Under the pieces are notes generated by a model, which saw only the letters and a list, made by a program, of their open reading frames with translations, made no database searches and was not told the DNA's origin. A DNA stretch of 64,000 bases. Source: Hyalomma asiaticum. Its lineage: Eukaryota; Arthropoda; Arachnida; Ixodida; Ixodidae. The position numbers were made by a program, and so were the translations under genes. The stretch covers positions 46,032,955 through 46,096,954 of the forward strand of contig CM023486.1 of assembly GCA_013339685.2 (NCBI GenBank), given 5' to 3'. Shown here in pieces: positions 9,538-21,180 of the stretch (its first letter is position 1; every line of letters starts with the position of its first letter).

Positions 9538-12276
9538 ATGCTAAATGTGAATTGCCGCAGTATTGTTAATAAGGCTGAGAAATTGGAAGGCATGCTTTTA
9601 GCGCATGACCCAGATATTGTGTTACTAACTGAGACATGGCTACGAGATGATGTTTTTGATAGTGAGTTTGTACCAAAAAATTACAGAGTGTACCGTAAGG
9701 ATCGAGATGGGAGGGCAGGGGGCGTTGCTGTTCTTTTTAGGAATACAACACGTGTTGTAAAAATGCCAGACGTTCAAGACATAGAAAGCATCTTCTGTAA
9801 AGTGTACAATGGCAATATTAGATATCTTCTTGGTGTCGTTTACAGGCCACCCAATGCTTCCCTCGATGTTATCGCAAAGCTTAAGGATTACCTTCATTGT
9901 CACGTAAAAACCGAAGATAAATTAATCATAGCGGGAGATTTTAATATGCCAAACATGAATTGGGAAACATTTTCATCAGACCCATTTCAAGCTGCGGATA
10001 CTGAAATATCTGATATCATGTTTCAATATGACTTGACGCAAATAGTTACCGACCCTACTAGAATAGATCAGGGGACGAAATCTATCCTAGATATATATCT
10101 TGTGAGTGGCAATATAAAAGAACGCATGTCGTGCAGCGTCATAAACGGCATATCGGATCACAAGGCTGTGGTGCTGGCACTAAAGGGAGTTGCACTTAAT
10201 CAGCAGACGACGGTGAAAAGGTTTCCCAATTTTTCAAAAGCAGATGATGAATCTATAATTGATGTACTGGCCTTTGAATATGATCATTTCAATGCAGGCA
10301 ATCGTAGCGTTGAAGAATTGTGGCTTTGTTTTAAGAGAATAATTGAAGATTGTGTGCAGCGTTTCATCCCTTTAATTACAAAGAAAGCCGAAAATCACAA
10401 TTCCTGGATAACAAGAGAGACGCTACAACTGAAGCGAAAGTTGAAACGGTTAAAAAAAAGGTCGAACAAGGCTAAAAGTCCTGATTTAAAAGCAATTATT
10501 TGCAATATACGTGAAGAAATTAAAGAAAAGTCTTTTCGTGACAAAGAAAAATATTTTAACGAAAAATTACCATTATTTATTAAGACGTGTCCAAGAAAAT
10601 TTTGGAAAGAGGTCACTCCAGGCACGTGTTCTACCGATGTATTTCTTTTAGATGGAAAATTTGAGAGTGACGAAAAAGCTGCCTGTACGGCCTTTAATAA
10701 CTATTTCAACAGTGTCTATACAAAAGATAATAATCATCTCCCACCCTTCGATGCAAACCTACCACCAACATCAGATGTCACCATTTCCGAAGAGGGTATC
10801 TTTAATTTACTGTTAAATCTGGATGTTAAAAAATCTGTTGGACCAGATGAGATACCGAATGCCTTCTTAAAACGGTACGCAGAGTGGTGTGCAAAATATT
10901 TGTGTGTGTTGTATACTAGGTCTCTGAACGAAGGTGTGCTCCCTGAGGACTGGAAGGTTGCCCGAATTAAGCCCCTACACAAAGCTGGTGACAAAACTCA
11001 AATAAAAAATTATCGACCAGTTTCGTTAACCTCAACAGCTTGTAAAATTCTAGAGCACATAATTCACAAACACATTGTTACATTTCTTGAGGAACACAAA
11101 GTAATAACAAGAGCACAGCATGGGTTTCGACGTGGATATTCAACCACTACACAGCTGGTTGAAACCATCCACGATTTTTCTGCCGCACTAAATGAAGGTG
11201 AACAGCTAGATGCCATTTTTATGGACTTTCAAAAGGCTTTTGATAAAGTTTCGCATACAAAATTACTTCATAAATTGCAATATATCTTGAAAAATTCGAA
11301 ACTGATAGCATGGATACGAGCGTACCTTCAAAACAGACAACAATTTGTTTCACTTAATGACAGCTGCTCTAGCAAACTTCCTGTAGATTCCGGTGTACCT
11401 CAGGGCTCGGTCCTCGGACCTCTTTTATTTATTTTATATATAAATGATATAACCAATGGCCTTTCTGTTAATGTAAAGCTTTATGCTGATGATTGTGTGT
11501 TATACACGAAAGTATCATCTGCTGGGGATCAGATAAGGCTCAATAATCAATTTCACAAGGTCGTTTCTTGGTGCCAAGAATGGCAAATGGCAATTAATTA
11601 CAACAAAACAGTTTATATGAAAATCACACTAAAGAAAAATCCTTTATGTTATCAGTACGGCACAAATAGCGTCAAGCTAAAAGAAGTTGCAGAATACAAA
11701 TACCTTGGATTATGGATAACTAATGATCTCAACTGGAACAAACACATTGACATAACTACAGGTAACTGTCTACGTAAACTCTTTTTCCTAAAACGATCCT
11801 TAAAGTATTCTACCCCGTCAGTACGCATGCTAGCATACAAAACACTCATTTGTCCAATGTTGGAATATGCTGTGATAATATGGGATCCATTCACTAAACG
11901 GAATGTTAATCAACTAGAAAAAGTGCAAAAGAAAGGCTTACGTTTTATTTATAACTCCTACGGTAGAACATCGGTATCCGAGCTATTGATAAAAAGTGGC
12001 CTCCAATCCGTTGTGGACAGAAACCGCATTTGCCGACTTAAGTTTTTCTTTCAAATAATAAATGGCCATTTAAATGTTGACACTACAGGCATCCTTCAGT
12101 ACTCTTCCGGTTACGCCACTAGCAAGCGACACAGTAAAATGATAACCCCTTTAACTTCACGGATTAACTGCTACAAATATTCATTCTTCCCTAGAACTAT
12201 TAATGACTGGAATAGCCTTGCAAATGATGTCGTTTTACATAACACACTGTCATTGTTTCAAAACAGCCTCACCTAA
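9538..12276 (+). CDS. LINE ORF2: AP endonuclease and reverse transcriptase
   Basis: The 912-aa protein carries out target-primed reverse transcription. I chose the ATG at 9538; an in-frame GTG precedes it. The endonuclease domain (about 1-220) has N5, E32 in LLTETWL, D134 in GDFNMP and the SDH triad at 207-209. The RT has NYRPVSLTS, D563 in MDFQKAFD, the PQGSVLGPLLF block, and YADD at 649-652 (11482-11493). A thumb with YLGLWITNDLNW and a C-terminal YSFFPRTINDWNSL follow. All recognised catalytic positions are intact and no stop or frameshift is present, so the enzyme could be functional. It is not a host gene. Confidence 0.92.
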   Translation: MLNVNCRSIVNKAEKLEGMLLAHDPDIVLLTETWLRDDVFDSEFVPKNYRVYRKDRDGRAGGVAVLFRNTTRVVKMPDVQDIESIFCKVYNGNIRYLLGVVYRPPNASLDVIAKLKDYLHCHVKTEDKLIIAGDFNMPNMNWETFSSDPFQAADTEISDIMFQYDLTQIVTDPTRIDQGTKSILDIYLVSGNIKERMSCSVINGISDHKAVVLALKGVALNQQTTVKRFPNFSKADDESIIDVLAFEYDHFNAGNRSVEELWLCFKRIIEDCVQRFIPLITKKAENHNSWITRETLQLKRKLKRLKKRSNKAKSPDLKAIICNIREEIKEKSFRDKEKYFNEKLPLFIKTCPRKFWKEVTPGTCSTDVFLLDGKFESDEKAACTAFNNYFNSVYTKDNNHLPPFDANLPPTSDVTISEEGIFNLLLNLDVKKSVGPDEIPNAFLKRYAEWCAKYLCVLYTRSLNEGVLPEDWKVARIKPLHKAGDKTQIKNYRPVSLTSTACKILEHIIHKHIVTFLEEHKVITRAQHGFRRGYSTTTQLVETIHDFSAALNEGEQLDAIFMDFQKAFDKVSHTKLLHKLQYILKNSKLIAWIRAYLQNRQQFVSLNDSCSSKLPVDSGVPQGSVLGPLLFILYINDITNGLSVNVKLYADDCVLYTKVSSAGDQIRLNNQFHKVVSWCQEWQMAINYNKTVYMKITLKKNPLCYQYGTNSVKLKEVAEYKYLGLWITNDLNWNKHIDITTGNCLRKLFFLKRSLKYSTPSVRMLAYKTLICPMLEYAVIIWDPFTKRNVNQLEKVQKKGLRFIYNSYGRTSVSELLIKSGLQSVVDRNRICRLKFFFQIINGHLNVDTTGILQYSSGYATSKRHSKMITPLTSRINCYKYSFFPRTINDWNSLANDVVLHNTLSLFQNSLT

Positions 12277-12700
<424 letters not shown>

Positions 12701-13835
12701 GTAGCCTCAAGGCTAGAGATAGCACGTCAACCGAGACTAGTATAAAATCGGAGCAGTCTTTCCAAAGATATCGAAGTGCCGGGGATCTAAAGTCCTTGCT
12801 CGAGACAATGTTTTTGATAGAGTCCTAGGCTCAAGGCTTTTTCTGCGCGTGGCATCGAATCTTGCATTATATGGGACTCTTGCGTTATGCAGTTGCACAC
12901 CGTTGCAAGCAGCCACGACATAGACCATGTCTGACAGATGCGAAAGATAATGTACTTTGTCTGTAGGCAAGAAAAAAAAGACCAATGCGGTGAAGCTTGC
13001 TTCGCATTGTCACGCTGCACATTGTTGGTCGTTAGACAGAATGCCTAATGCATGCTAGAGATTAATCATTTGACTTAAGTAATATATGGAAACACGAAAT
13101 GGCGAAGCGTTGAATGCCCATATATATATACGGTTGTGAATTCCATGGCCTGCGCACTGCTTTCGTTCCTCTTTTCGCAGAGGCATCGTATGGCATAATA
13201 CTGTTAAATAAATCCGCACTGTCCATCATGAAGACGGTCCATGTATAGGGCCAGTTAAAATTTCACCCACAATTAACTGTTTGCCTTCGTAATTGCATCT
13301 GAATGACTGCTGTCTTCTTGTCTTGCGCGCGTGTAGTATGCGGGCGCTGAGTGTGTGTGATCATTCGACGAAACTGTTTCATGTTTTTGTACAAGAAATT
13401 CAAGCGTCCTTGCTTCCATCGTGCTTTTTGCATTTATTTCAGTAATTTCTGTCTTGTGAGAGTTTCACATATGTGTCATGCCCGGGTGCGCATGCTTTTG
13501 TGAAACCAAATTGCAGCGCTTCGACATCTGTCACCTGAGTTGAACGTATAGTGCCAAATAAGTGAACTGAATTCACTTGCATTGAAATGAATAACTTGTT
13601 CTTTTTTTAAATAATCAGCAATTTTTACTGGGAGACTTAGTAGTTTCAATGTTAAGGATATTCTCTTTAATTTTACAGCAAATCTTTCCAAGTGCATCCT
13701 GTGTCACTGACCGCATTGTAGCAGTTGTATGACATTCACTGGATCACTGGCAAAGCCGCAAGAGCACGTCATCTTACCTTGACCGTACCTTGCGTTTCAA
13801 ACCGAGGGGCGGATTCGCTTCGGATACCCTATGAA
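12701..13835. other. No recognisable gene
   Basis: I find no coding motif, box pair or repeat relationship with the rest of the window. Confidence 0.55.
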
Positions 13836-14040
13836 TGACTTCGATTGCTGATACAAGAAGAAAGAAAGACATGATATCGACGAAGAAAAGACAGAAATAC
13901 AGAAGGAAAGGAGCAAAAAAAAATAAATGTTGATTCCGAGGCGTTGGGGTTTAAACCAGAGGCCCACGCTCCGTAACCAGGTGTGTTGACACTATAGGCT
14001 ACACACCCATACCTGCGAGGTGCGATCATATGTCAACCGC
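13836..14040 (-). mobile_element. tRNA-like SINE with CT-rich tail, inverted
   Basis: On the minus strand GTGTGTAGCCTATAGTGTC resembles an A box and TGGTTTAAACCCC a B box. A T-rich and TTTCTTTCTTCTT tail follows (13855-13925 on the plus strand). This is the same layout as the element at 6884. Confidence 0.45.
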
Positions 14041-14489
14041 ATGTGAACCATATGGGGGGCTACAGCTTTGTTGTCCCGCTGATTTCACTGAGTGAAAGTG
14101 GAGTAATTTATTTTCAACCTACGTTAGAACTCCTTTCACTTGCCCAACACAAAAAGATCTTTCAGTGGGAGAGTTTGAGCTGTGCTGGCTTGTCATGTGA
14201 TGGACACGGTAATGCCGTACTTTTATTGTCAGCTCGTGGTAGTATTATCAGCGCGGCCTTTATCAGCGGCTGTCATCGTCATCTCAACAACTTACAGCAC
14301 GCACGTCCCAACACGTGGACTTCTTGACAGCTAAAATAGCGATTTGTCGTTCAGAATGGTATGGTATTACCCTACTTACCATACGGCAATGCAACACTGC
14401 TACAGTTCTCGTTTACCGCCTCTGCAAAGTGTCTAGCAAATGTACTGATCCTGAATATCAACCATTAATTATATATATGCAAACAAGGC
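14041..14489. other. No recognisable gene
   Basis: Unassigned sequence between the inverted SINE and the LINE remnant. No motif seen. Confidence 0.5.
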
Positions 14490-15910
14490 AGGATACGGGG
14501 GCAGAAGATACCGCCGACAACCCGAGCGCACAAGGTGCTTCGTACCCAAAACTCGACAACCAAGGCCAATCATCTGAAGAGCATTGACCTCATGAAATGC
14601 ATTATCGTATGCACCTTTCACGTCCAAGAGCACACTCCAGCTTATCTTTTACCCGTTCTTTCATGCTGGACATGTGTAACAAGGTCAGCCACATTCTCGA
14701 TGGAAGAACGGTCACGCCGAAAACCATCCATGGAGCTCTGGTAATTTTTTTAGTCTTCAAGACACCATTCCAGGCGCCGAAGCAGCATCCGTTCCATTCT
14801 TCCTTCCCTACGGAGCTTGCCGGTGCTATTGGGCGGTACGAGGCAAGGTCTAGTGGAGAGTTACCCTGTTTCCGTAGTGGAACCAAACGAGTTGTCTTCT
14901 ATTCGTCAGGAATATTGCCCTCTTGCCATAAAGCGTTGTATAGGCTCAACAGTTCTTCCATTGCTGTTTTTCTTAGGTTGCACAAGCCTCGATATGATGT
15001 ACCATCTTACTCCGGAGATAAAGAGCGCCTATATATGGAGAGGCATTCGGTCTCCTCCATTGTGAATTAAATGGTGGTCTGTGTGACTCTCACAAGCATG
15101 GGGGACGTCACTTTGAGTTGGAGAATGTGCACAAACCACTTTGTCTGCGATCCTCGCACGAAAGTCCTCCGCGACTACAATGTTTTGCCACCTTTGGAAG
15201 AGCGCCATTCTTTTGAATAGAAAACGCTCCTTAGGAAGGCAGCGCACACCTTTGGCCGTCTTCCAGATGTGAGAAAGAGGCTTGCGGGGGGTGTAGACTC
15301 CCTCAAACGTCGTACAGCGTTGAGACACTACATGCAACGCTGGATTTCTTTGGCATAATTCTGGCTGTTCTAAGGTCGGGAATGGAGCTTATAGGGTGAT
15401 AATGAAGCTCTGCACGGAGGCGAAGTGCTCGAAGTTTTTGGAAATCTATATCAAAATCGTTTCGTCTGGATGAAATCGCGATCGCGCGCGTGGCGTTTTG
15501 CAGTATAATCTTCACTGTTTGCTCTAACTCGGAACGCAGGCCCTTGGTTCAAGCATGTTCCATAGCAGGTTTCAAGATGATTTAATCAATCACTCGAGCG
15601 GTTTTCTGTGGTCGTGTTCTAGAAAGCCGTCTGATGTTAAGATAGCTGGTAATGTGATCATTCCCAAGTGTCTCAACATCTGCAAACCATTTAGCGCATC
15701 AGGCAAAAGAGCTCGAGAGGAAGGCAAGGTCGAGGCAGCTGCCGTATGTCAAGCCTCGAAGAAATGTGGGACTGCCATCGTTAAGGAGAGTAAGGCCATG
15801 ATGGTGCGCGAAGCTTGGCAATATTCGTCCTATTGCATTCTTCTCACTCTTTCCAATGCTGGATAATGTGCACTGAAATCTCAAAAGGTTACGTATAGAG
15901 CAGAACACAC
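14490..15910 (-). pseudogene. I-group LINE ORF2 remnant (endonuclease end and RT)
   Basis: Read on the minus strand, the endonuclease C-terminus comes first: LNDGSPTFLRGLTYGSCLDL near 15780 and FADVETLGNDH near 15680, where the SDH box appears as NDH. A linker with KTAKGVRCLPKERF follows near 15230. The RT start is VPLRKQGNSPLDLASYRPI near 14860, then DGFRRDRSSIENVADLV near 14710. The next catalytic block is broken (VCSWT, stop, KVHT, where a DVKGAYDN-type box is expected). Several stops and shifts make it non-functional. The order matches I-group LINEs, whose RNase H part is missing here. Confidence 0.7.
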
Positions 15911-16199
15911 GTTTAACATACTTTCCAAGCTTTTCAAATCAAAATTATTCCACCTCAAATGTAAATGCCTATGAAAGTAAGCATGAACTCGTTCTCTTTA
16001 CCGTTAGGCGTACGTATTGGTTCTCACGGTGAGGCGCAATTGCATACAGAAATTAGTTGCTTATGACAAAAAATATACGAACCAAGACTACCAGCTTTAG
16101 CGGCAATCTGAATTGTAGTGGATGTTGTCTTAAGTAATCATGCAGGTGCTTAAAGTACCATGTGAGGGTCGAGCGGCAGAGAAAACGGCCCAGCAGAGC
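15911..16199. other. No recognisable gene
   Basis: Short unassigned stretch between the LINE remnant and the interspersed repeat. Confidence 0.5.
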
Positions 16200-16765
16200 T
16201 CCGAGCTGTCATGTTGTCGTGATGTCTTTTGGAACACGCTTAATACTACGCGACCGTGCGAAGCAGCGTGCGCTTTGCACCATCGAGAAAGTTAGCCCAG
16301 CAGAGCGGCATCAAGCGAGCGCTTTCCTTCCTTCACTCGTAGGCGTATTCGCGTGAGCGCTATGTGGCGAGGGCATTGCCGGCGTTGCGATGGCACACAT
16401 GCAAGGCGCCTGGAACGGAACACATGACCAAGGCGCTGCTACAGAGCACACAGCACGTCTGACGGCTGTCGAGACAGCGCGTGCGTCAGCGATGGCGACC
16501 GCGCAATTTACACAGTGGCTGCTCGAGCAACAACCCCTCCAAACCCCCCCTCCCCCCCCTCCCTTCCGTCGGCGGGCGCGTGTGATAACATCACCCCGAT
16601 CGGGAGGCCTTCAATCCCTTTCGCCGGCCCGGCTCGCATGCTTTTTACCCGCAGGTAGAACGTACGATGCGCGGGGGTTATCCCTTTGGACTTTGTAAGA
16701 AATATAACGGCAACGGCAAAAACCCGTCGAGAGTGTCCATACAATTCCTATCGCAATAAAAAAAA
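16200..16765 (+). repeat. Unclassified interspersed repeat, copy 2
   Basis: It shares the ordered blocks described for 2593-3350, ending with GTGTCCATACAAT, CTATCGCAAT and a nine-base A run. Between the blocks the copies diverge, and copy 2 has C-rich tracts near 16545-16565. It sits between the two minus-strand LINE remnants and may have inserted into one original element. Confidence 0.6.
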
Positions 16766-17059
16766 AGCGATGGCCTTGCTGTTGGCACCATTGCTTGAAG
16801 ACATGTGGCAGATCCACACGCCGAAGGTCTAGTTGATTTCGCCTAGTTGGGCTCACAAAACGACGACGAGTGAAAAAACATTTGTGCATAAGAAATGACG
16901 AAACTCCGAAAGGCGTGGTTTGAAAATTCTGACGTTTTATTTGATAATTGACGCTGTGCGACATACCTTCTGGTGGCGCGGGCCTCCTCACATTTCTTTT
17001 GTTTTATTTAGCACCTGAGGGACACACTTAGCAACAGACGCTGCCTTGGATCTCCTTCG

Positions 17060-18470
17060 GAAGGATGGAGCAACTCTAGCCATATCCATACTCGAGGGAT
17101 CCAACCACACAGCTCAGGGCGTCCAACGCCTTATGTGCGCTTCGAGCAGGCGTTGCCCCCATGTCCAGCAAGATAACTAGAATGACGTCCATGAGGGGAT
17201 TCATCATAGGAATTACCTGACTATCCGGTGTGGGTATATCGTACACGGCGGGTGAGCCCGCCGGAGGGGCTCTGACCATGCGAGGTTTCCTTGGCAAGCG
17301 AACGGCTAGGAAGCCTACGCCGTTGTTCTGGAGATTGATTCTGGGCCGGTGACTTCCGCCGGCTTGGTCGAGGCCCGTCATCATCTCTATTGAGTGGTGC
17401 CGCAATGTACGGGTGTTATCACTTCAAGCATGCTCCTTGTCTGAAGACGTACAATGGCGCCAACGCCGATAGCGAAGCTGTATTGTTTGAGCAGCTTCCC
17501 CGAGCGTCTAGTTGTCTCTGGCCATCTGCTTGGGAGACGCGCGCTCTTGGTGCGGGGGCAGTCTTTGGACGAGGCAGCGTGAGGGCCGCAGCATTTAGCG
17601 CACATCAGAGCCATGGCACCACAGGTCTTTTCTGCATGAGCGCAACGAGGGTACAGTGTCAACTATCGACGCACGCCCTTGACGTGTCCTAGACTGAAAC
17701 ACTGGTGACAATGAAGCGGCTTCTCGGTGAAAGGCCGAACCGGATGCCCAAAATGGACGACATCGAAGTGGAATGGTGCACAATGTCCCTTGAAAATCGC
17801 TTTTACACAGCGCGTAATCCTGAGGCGGCGCACTTGCGCAATTACAAACCTTCATTGCCTGTTTGACGAAGGTATAGGTAAGTCTGCATTGAAAATGTCA
17901 ACGTCTGTGCAGCAGATCACGCCGGCTATGTATGTGTTGTCCATCGGGATAAAGGGGCGCAGTTTGATGCCGCCTAGTTCGTTGATTTGTTGTTTTCTTA
18001 GCGCAGCCACGTTGTTCACGTCTACACCAAGGGATTTCTTCTGGTGTCTTTAATCTGGGAAGGCACAATGCATTAAAGAAAAACGTATAGGGTTTGCCTG
18101 TTCAGCAGTCATAGGTTCCTTGAGGGAACCTCGAACCTGAAGATGATGACGTGCGGCCGTGCGGAGGCTTTGACTTCCTAGTCGCCGTACTCGCAGGACA
18201 ATATCCTTGCTCTCTTGCTCCGGACCTGTGTGAAACTGCCGTCGGATGAGTCCTCTTCCGACATAGAGACATTCTCTGTAGGAGGGCAGCCCATTTGCTC
18301 CCTGACGGTTGACGGGCGCGATAACTTCTTGCCAGGGCCTCCGGCATGCTTCGCGTCCATGGCTGCAATACGGAGGAGACGAGGCACCACAAAAATGCGG
18401 AGGTTTTGCCAAAATAGTCAGAGCACACAAACAAGCGTTCTGCCAAGAAGACACATCCTCTTGGTGTAAC
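17060..18470 (-). pseudogene. I-group LINE ORF1 (zinc-knuckle, gag-like) remnant
   Basis: On the minus strand the reading begins near 18390 with MSEEDSSDGSFTQVRSKRAR (about 18275). Frames with PQDYALCKSDFQG (about 17810) come next, and then CCHC-type knuckles: CAKCCGPHAASSKDCP near 17600, preceded by TLYPRCAHAEKTCG. The last part ends near 17060. Such proteins bind LINE RNA. At least three frame changes and internal stops break it. It lies upstream, in its own direction, of the ORF2 remnant at 14490-15910, so both may come from one element. The repeat at 16200-16765 and about 300 bases of unassigned DNA lie between them. Confidence 0.65.
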
Positions 18471-20904
18471 TCCACGTAAGGACATTCCACATAAGCCCTC
18501 CTTTTCTTTGACGCGTTATTACACTTCACATAACTTAAGGCACTGCAAAAGGAAAATCCTTGTTTAGAACTTGCGATCGAGGCGACCGACTCATGCATTT
18601 ACTCCCACGAAGCTTGCACGCCCCGAGTAAAATAAGACTAGGTGAGATGAAGTATTTGTTTAGTGCCAGTCGTATGTCCAACCAAAAAGTAGTAGCCGAT
18701 TCTAAGCGGACGGGCTGCCGTGGTCAAGGTTGCGAGATGGATACTTGGCGAAAGAGTGCAATTTTTGGTGAGTCGAGGACGGCAAAATGCACAAACAGCT
18801 ATGCGTGTATATTTTGGCGCGGGTTTAAGAAACCCTGTAGTCAAAATAATTCAAGGGCCCACTTGCGCCTCCAGCTCGCAAGGCGCACAAATTTTAGCTG
18901 AGCATTTCAAACAGGCCATCCACGGGCACCGGGATCGGCAATTCGTCGAAGCTGCATGCACAAAACAGCCTTACCGACCGCAGCTGTTGGCATTTTGGCG
19001 AGTTCGTTTTTAATGTCGCGACCGCTACTTTAATGCCTGCCGCAATGAATTGTTTTTTGCCAGCACGTCGGAGAAATATGTAAAGTAGCAATTGGAGCAT
19101 TCTTCGTACTTGGCTCGTTAACTCTGCCGTTTCTTTCCAGCTGTATCATTTCAACAGAAACTTATCCCAGTCCGATGTTTCAGAAGTCAAAGTGCAACGC
19201 ACTTCCCAGACTTCTGATTTCCTCGTACAAATAAAAAACCGCAGCCTTAGTTGCACGTAGAAATATTTCGGCGTTTACCGCCGCCTGTCTCTGAGCAACG
19301 AACTGCCACGCATAATTGAAATTCAGCCATTGCAAACGTTTTAAGTCGTAGGCGCAGATGGCTGTTGCTTCGGCTGCAGGCACCGTGGCATCGATGCGCG
19401 AATTGCACTTAAGGCACGTCCGTGTTACCGCTGTTGGGGTGCGTGTACGCGCAAGAGACCGTGACATGTCAAGGTGGTGACACGTCCGTGACATGTCAAG
19501 GCACTGCACTGCGAGCCCCCAGGGAACAACTGATCCTTCTTTTTTTTTTCTTTGCAGAGCAGCGTCGCTTGCTCGGACCTTCCACCAGAAGAAATCTCTT
19601 TACTAGTTTCATTAATTGTCATTTTGTAATCGATTAAAGGATAAAAACTGTAAATGCGTGATAAAATTCATGATTCCGTAAGAGAAGTGAGTTTGAAGCG
19701 CTACAAGATTAGGGTAAAATGTAACCGTTTACAAGTAAGCCGTCACTTGTAACGACTTATGTACAAGTCTGGTACCTCGTGATGCCCTACAGTGAAAGCA
19801 TTTGAGCGCAACAGTAAAAGATAAAAAAGATCAAAACATTGGGCGTGTTGTTAGGTGCTCATGACGTTGTTTGCACAGAGAAAGAATGTTTAGTTCTTAA
19901 GAACAAGACAGTGCGATGAAGAATAAACACTGACGTTTTTAGCTGTTATTAACTAACTGAATAATTATTAATTAAGTAATTCGTGGAAAAGCAGGACATG
20001 CAGGTACGAATGGACAGGAGCAGAACAAGTGGGGAACCGAAATTGGGGCGAGTTTGTACGAGTTTTGTGGTGAGGGAGGATTCATATAAGCTCGGTGTTT
20101 CCAGTAGTAAAAAGTGAACTGTTGGAAATCCTATTAATGAGAGCTTACTGTTGCTTGTTTATTTATTGACGGGAGAGTAATTCTATTGAAGGAAGGAGAA
20201 TACGTTTGTTGTTGTTTTTTATTTCGAAAGCTCGCCCCATGCCATGCCCCACAGGCAGACGTCTAACGTACACAAAGGAATTCTATTCGCGAATGAAATC
20301 GAGAGAACTACCAAACGATGACATCTGCAGCAGGACGATAGAGTTTTCTTTCTTTTTTTATCGCTGCGTTAGAACGTGCGCCTTAGAACAAGCTGCCTAC
20401 GTTACTCGAAGGTCTCGGGCCCTATACTTCACAAAGAAAAAAAAGAAGCATCATTTTGGAGAAACAATTTACTACACTTACTTGCTGTGAGCTGCAAGAA
20501 GACGGCCGCTGTAATGGCATATTTCCAGGAGAGGCGCCAGAAGACACCACGGGAGGTCGGAGGCATTCTTGTGTGGACTGTAAAGAGAACAGACAACCGC
20601 GCTTAGTTATCGCGCGCGGTGCACAGCTGCATTTCGCATTCATTGTTAAATTGATGAGCAGCTTCTGTTGCATTTTTTCCAGCGACGCTACGGCGCTGTT
20701 CGTGCTCCTGTATTTAACCCCGATATATCGCGTGCAAAATGCAAGAAGCGAAACACGCATACTTATGGAAACATTGCATAGCTCTGGAACGCGAACAATA
20801 CCCCGGGCTTCTTGTGCTAGAGAGTGGGAACGAAACTGAAATGTAGATTGAAAATTACCGTGCTTGTTGCCTGTGATGTCATGATGGGCGGGCACGCTCA
20901 ACAT
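18471..20904. other. No recognisable gene
   Basis: Unassigned, with short frames only. A small tandem repeat at 19465-19502 duplicates GTGACATGTCAAGG. Confidence 0.5.
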
Positions 20905-20966
20905 CAAAGAAAGAAAGAAAGAAATAAAGAAAGAGAAAAAGAAAGAGAGAAAGAAAGAGAGAAGGA

Positions 20967-21042
<76 letters not shown>

Positions 21043-21180
21043 AAAGAAAGAAGAAAGAAAGAAAGAAAGAGAGGGAGGGAGGGAGAAAATAAGGAAAGAA
21101 GGGAACAAGGCAGGGAACTGAACCAGTGTCGCGTCCAGCTCAGTCTTGTTGGCGCTTAGCCGTGACCCCATCATGGGAGA
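20905..21180 (-). mobile_element. tRNA-like SINE with long (CTTT)n tail, inverted
   Basis: Read on the minus strand, ACACTGGTTCAGTTCCCTG (about 21112-21130) is a B-box-like sequence. A CT-rich stretch follows, then a CTTT array of about 150 bases (AAAG on the plus strand, about 20905-21075). This is the longest tail of this SINE type here. Long frames across the array are repeat artefacts. Confidence 0.5.

Noticed and set aside
18050..18598. 182-codon minus frame as the real ORF1 protein
   Set aside because: ORF1-like text (EEDSSDGSFTQVRSKRAR) lies in another frame over the same DNA. The long frame is a shadow.
20422..21174. 250-codon minus frame and its 111-codon plus counterpart
   Set aside because: Most of the length is translation of the CTTT/AAAG array (Phe-Leu-Ser or Lys-Glu-Arg repeats), so it is not a gene.
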